This document shows, one piece after another, positions 4,920-6,246 of a stretch of 6,246 nt of DNA (positions are counted from its first letter, which is position 1; the number at the start of each line of letters is the position of its first letter). The translations under genes were made by a program, and so were the position numbers. The notes under the pieces are model-generated. The model was not told where the DNA came from and searched no databases. It saw only the letters and a program-made list of their open reading frames with translations. The stretch is from CALKMS01 sp036796755 (GTDB taxonomy: Bacteria > Actinomycetota > Aquicultoria > SKW223 > CALKMS01): positions 1 through 6,246 of the forward strand of contig DAIRCJ010000080.1 in the NCBI GenBank assembly GCA_036796755.1, written 5' to 3'.

Positions 4920-6246
4920 TTATTCTACTAAAACTTGGCCTCTTTGGTTGAAAAAAAATCTTAAAAACTCCCGAGAAAGAAAAGCTGCTTTTCTCCCGCC
5001 CAAACCACCGTGCTCAACTAGGGTAACCAGGACTATTTCCGGCTTCTCCGCCGGAGCAAAACAAACAAACCAGGAGTGGGGCCGACCGCCGTCCAGTTCA
5101 GCCGTCCCGGTTTTCCCGGCTACCTTCACCCCGGGCAATTTTACTTGCCGCCCGGTCCCATAACTCACCACTTTGACCATTGCCTCTTTTAACTTCCGGG
5201 CAACTTCGCGCTCAAGCAAAGAAATCGTTTCTGTTTGATTAATCCGGAAAGGTTTGCCCCCCGATGTTTTAATTTCCTTAACCAAAAAGGGCATCTTTAA
5301 AGTTCCTTGGTTAGCCAGAACCAGCCCTAAAATCCCAACCTGCAATGGGGTAACCAAAACTTTTCCCTGTCCAATAGCCTGCCAGGCTAAATCCAGCCGG
5401 GTTTCAGGCCAGGGAAAACTGCTTTTTCTAACTGGCAACTCAAAGTTAAAAACCTGATTAAAACCAAATTTTTCCGCCTCTTTCTTTAGTTTTTCTTTCC
5501 CCAGCTTCAGTCCAACCTGAGCAAAAACTGTATTAACGCTTTTTTCAAAAGCCTTTCCCAAACTTAAAGTGCCGTAGTCTTTTCTCTGGTAATTTGTTAC
5601 CTTGCCCCCCTCAATATTCAAGCTAGCCGGAGCCTTAAAAGTTTGGGAAAGGGGCAAGCCAGCCTCCAGGGCAGCGGCCAAAGTTACAATCTTAAAAACC
5701 GAACCAGGGGGGTAAAGGCCCTGAGAAACCCGGTCAATCTGAGGCTGGTCTTTAAAAGCCTCGCCCGCCCTTTCCTTCACCTCTTCCAGAGAAACCGAAG
5801 GAGAGGAGGCGTAAGTTAAAATCTCACCCGTTCGGGGATCAATAGCTAAAATTACTCCCTTCTTCCCCTTTAAAAGAGAAAAAGCTTTTTCTTGAAGAGC
5901 AGCATCCAGAGTTAAAACCACCTTCATCCCCTGGTTTGCTCGAGTCTGAAAGCTTGAAGAACGGCTGCTCAGATAATCGTTCAATTTCTTTTCCAGACCC
6001 GAATAACCAAGCTGAGGGTCAAAGTAGCCCACGGGGTGAAAAAACAACTCTTTATAAGGGTAAAGGCGCCGATAAAACCCGTTTTTACCCACCTGGCTAA
6101 AAGCTAAAACCCTTCCCTCCCGGTCAAGAATCTCCCCTCTTTTAAAAGACAACTCTCTTAAAACGGGTCGGATGTTGCGAGTATGGGTTCTAATTTTAGG
6201 AAAAAACCAGACCTCAAGATAGCCCAAGCGAAAAGCCAGAAATACA
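4920..6246 (-). CDS. pbpA: Class B penicillin-binding protein (PbpA-like transpeptidase), 5' end outside window
   Basis: A D,D-transpeptidase that crosslinks peptidoglycan outside the membrane. The frame is open to the right edge; residues before the TTG at 6227 (VFLAFR) look like the end of the N-terminal membrane helix, so the real start lies beyond 6246. Numbering from that TTG, the non-catalytic part holds RNIRPVLRELSFKRGEILDREG (17-38) and YPYKELFFHPVGYFDPQLGY (56-75), as in actinobacterial PbpA. Penicillin-binding motifs: SVFK (176-179, nucleophile S176), SVN (230-232) and KTGT (372-375). There is no C-terminal PASTA domain; instead the following kinase carries PASTA repeats. The TAA at 4920-4922 lies 6 bases before pknB. 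In actinobacteria an FtsW/RodA glycosyltransferase gene usually precedes pbpA and would be expected just outside the window. The pbpA symbol rests on context and similarity, not a search. Confidence 0.92.
   Translation of the reverse strand, partial: VFLAFRLGYLEVWFFPKIRTHTRNIRPVLRELSFKRGEILDREGRVLAFSQVGKNGFYRRLYPYKELFFHPVGYFDPQLGYSGLEKKLNDYLSSRSSSFQTRANQGMKVVLTLDAALQEKAFSLLKGKKGVILAIDPRTGEILTYASSPSVSLEEVKERAGEAFKDQPQIDRVSQGLYPPGSVFKIVTLAAALEAGLPLSQTFKAPASLNIEGGKVTNYQRKDYGTLSLGKAFEKSVNTVFAQVGLKLGKEKLKKEAEKFGFNQVFNFELPVRKSSFPWPETRLDLAWQAIGQGKVLVTPLQVGILGLVLANQGTLKMPFLVKEIKTSGGKPFRINQTETISLLEREVARKLKEAMVKVVSYGTGRQVKLPGVKVAGKTGTAELDGGRPHSWFVCFAPAEKPEIVLVTLVEHGGLGGRKAAFLSREFLRFFFNQRGQVLVE

Noticed and set aside
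4948..5457. Plus-strand ORFs at 4948-5163 and 5254-5457
   Set aside because: Antisense shadows of the transpeptidase gene, whose catalytic motifs are intact in the opposite strand.
6225..6227. TTG as start of the penicillin-binding protein
   Set aside because: It would begin in the middle of the N-terminal membrane helix; the frame continues to the edge of the window.

Overview
The window looks like chromosomal DNA of a Gram-positive-type bacterium. The main pointer is on the right: a class B penicillin-binding protein of the PbpA kind lies directly upstream of a PASTA-domain Ser/Thr kinase (PknB type), the arrangement typical of the actinobacterial FHA/phosphatase/FtsW/PbpA/PknB cell-division cluster. 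Sampled 60-base lines there are about 38-55% GC, so a deep-branching or moderate-GC actinobacterial relative, or another Gram-positive lineage, is more likely than a high-GC Streptomyces-type genome. This placement is inference.

Layout. 1-1251 (+): an AT-rich type II restriction-modification pair, made of the C-terminal part of a TSPPY-motif DNA methyltransferase (5' end outside the window) and a TdeIII-like restriction endonuclease starting one base after the methyltransferase stop codon. A terminator-like hairpin with a T-run follows at 1339-1382. 1466-3045 (-): three tRNA genes, all with encoded CCA (Ile-GAT, Ser-GCT, Arg-ACG, in order of transcription). An SDR-family oxidoreductase gene sits between tRNA-Ser and tRNA-Arg. 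A short unlisted ORF (2866-3009, 47 aa, one predicted membrane helix, with its own TATAAT box and Shine-Dalgarno) lies between the kinase and tRNA-Ile. 3093-6246 (-): pknB-like kinase (606 aa, four PASTA repeats) and the pbpA-like transpeptidase, which runs off the right edge.

How the parts fit. The transpeptidase and kinase are 6 bases apart and almost certainly one operon controlling septal or polar peptidoglycan synthesis. The kinase's PASTA repeats would sense muropeptides or lipid II outside the cell. The restriction-modification pair is unrelated: it is AT-rich, uses AGA/AGG for all 16 arginines of the endonuclease, and ends next to the 3' end of tRNA-Arg, a common island boundary. It is probably laterally acquired.

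I see no clearly new multi-gene system here. The items most worth a second look are the 47-aa membrane ORF after pknB, the unusual catalytic motif of the endonuclease, and the structured tRNA-Ile/tRNA-Ser spacer.
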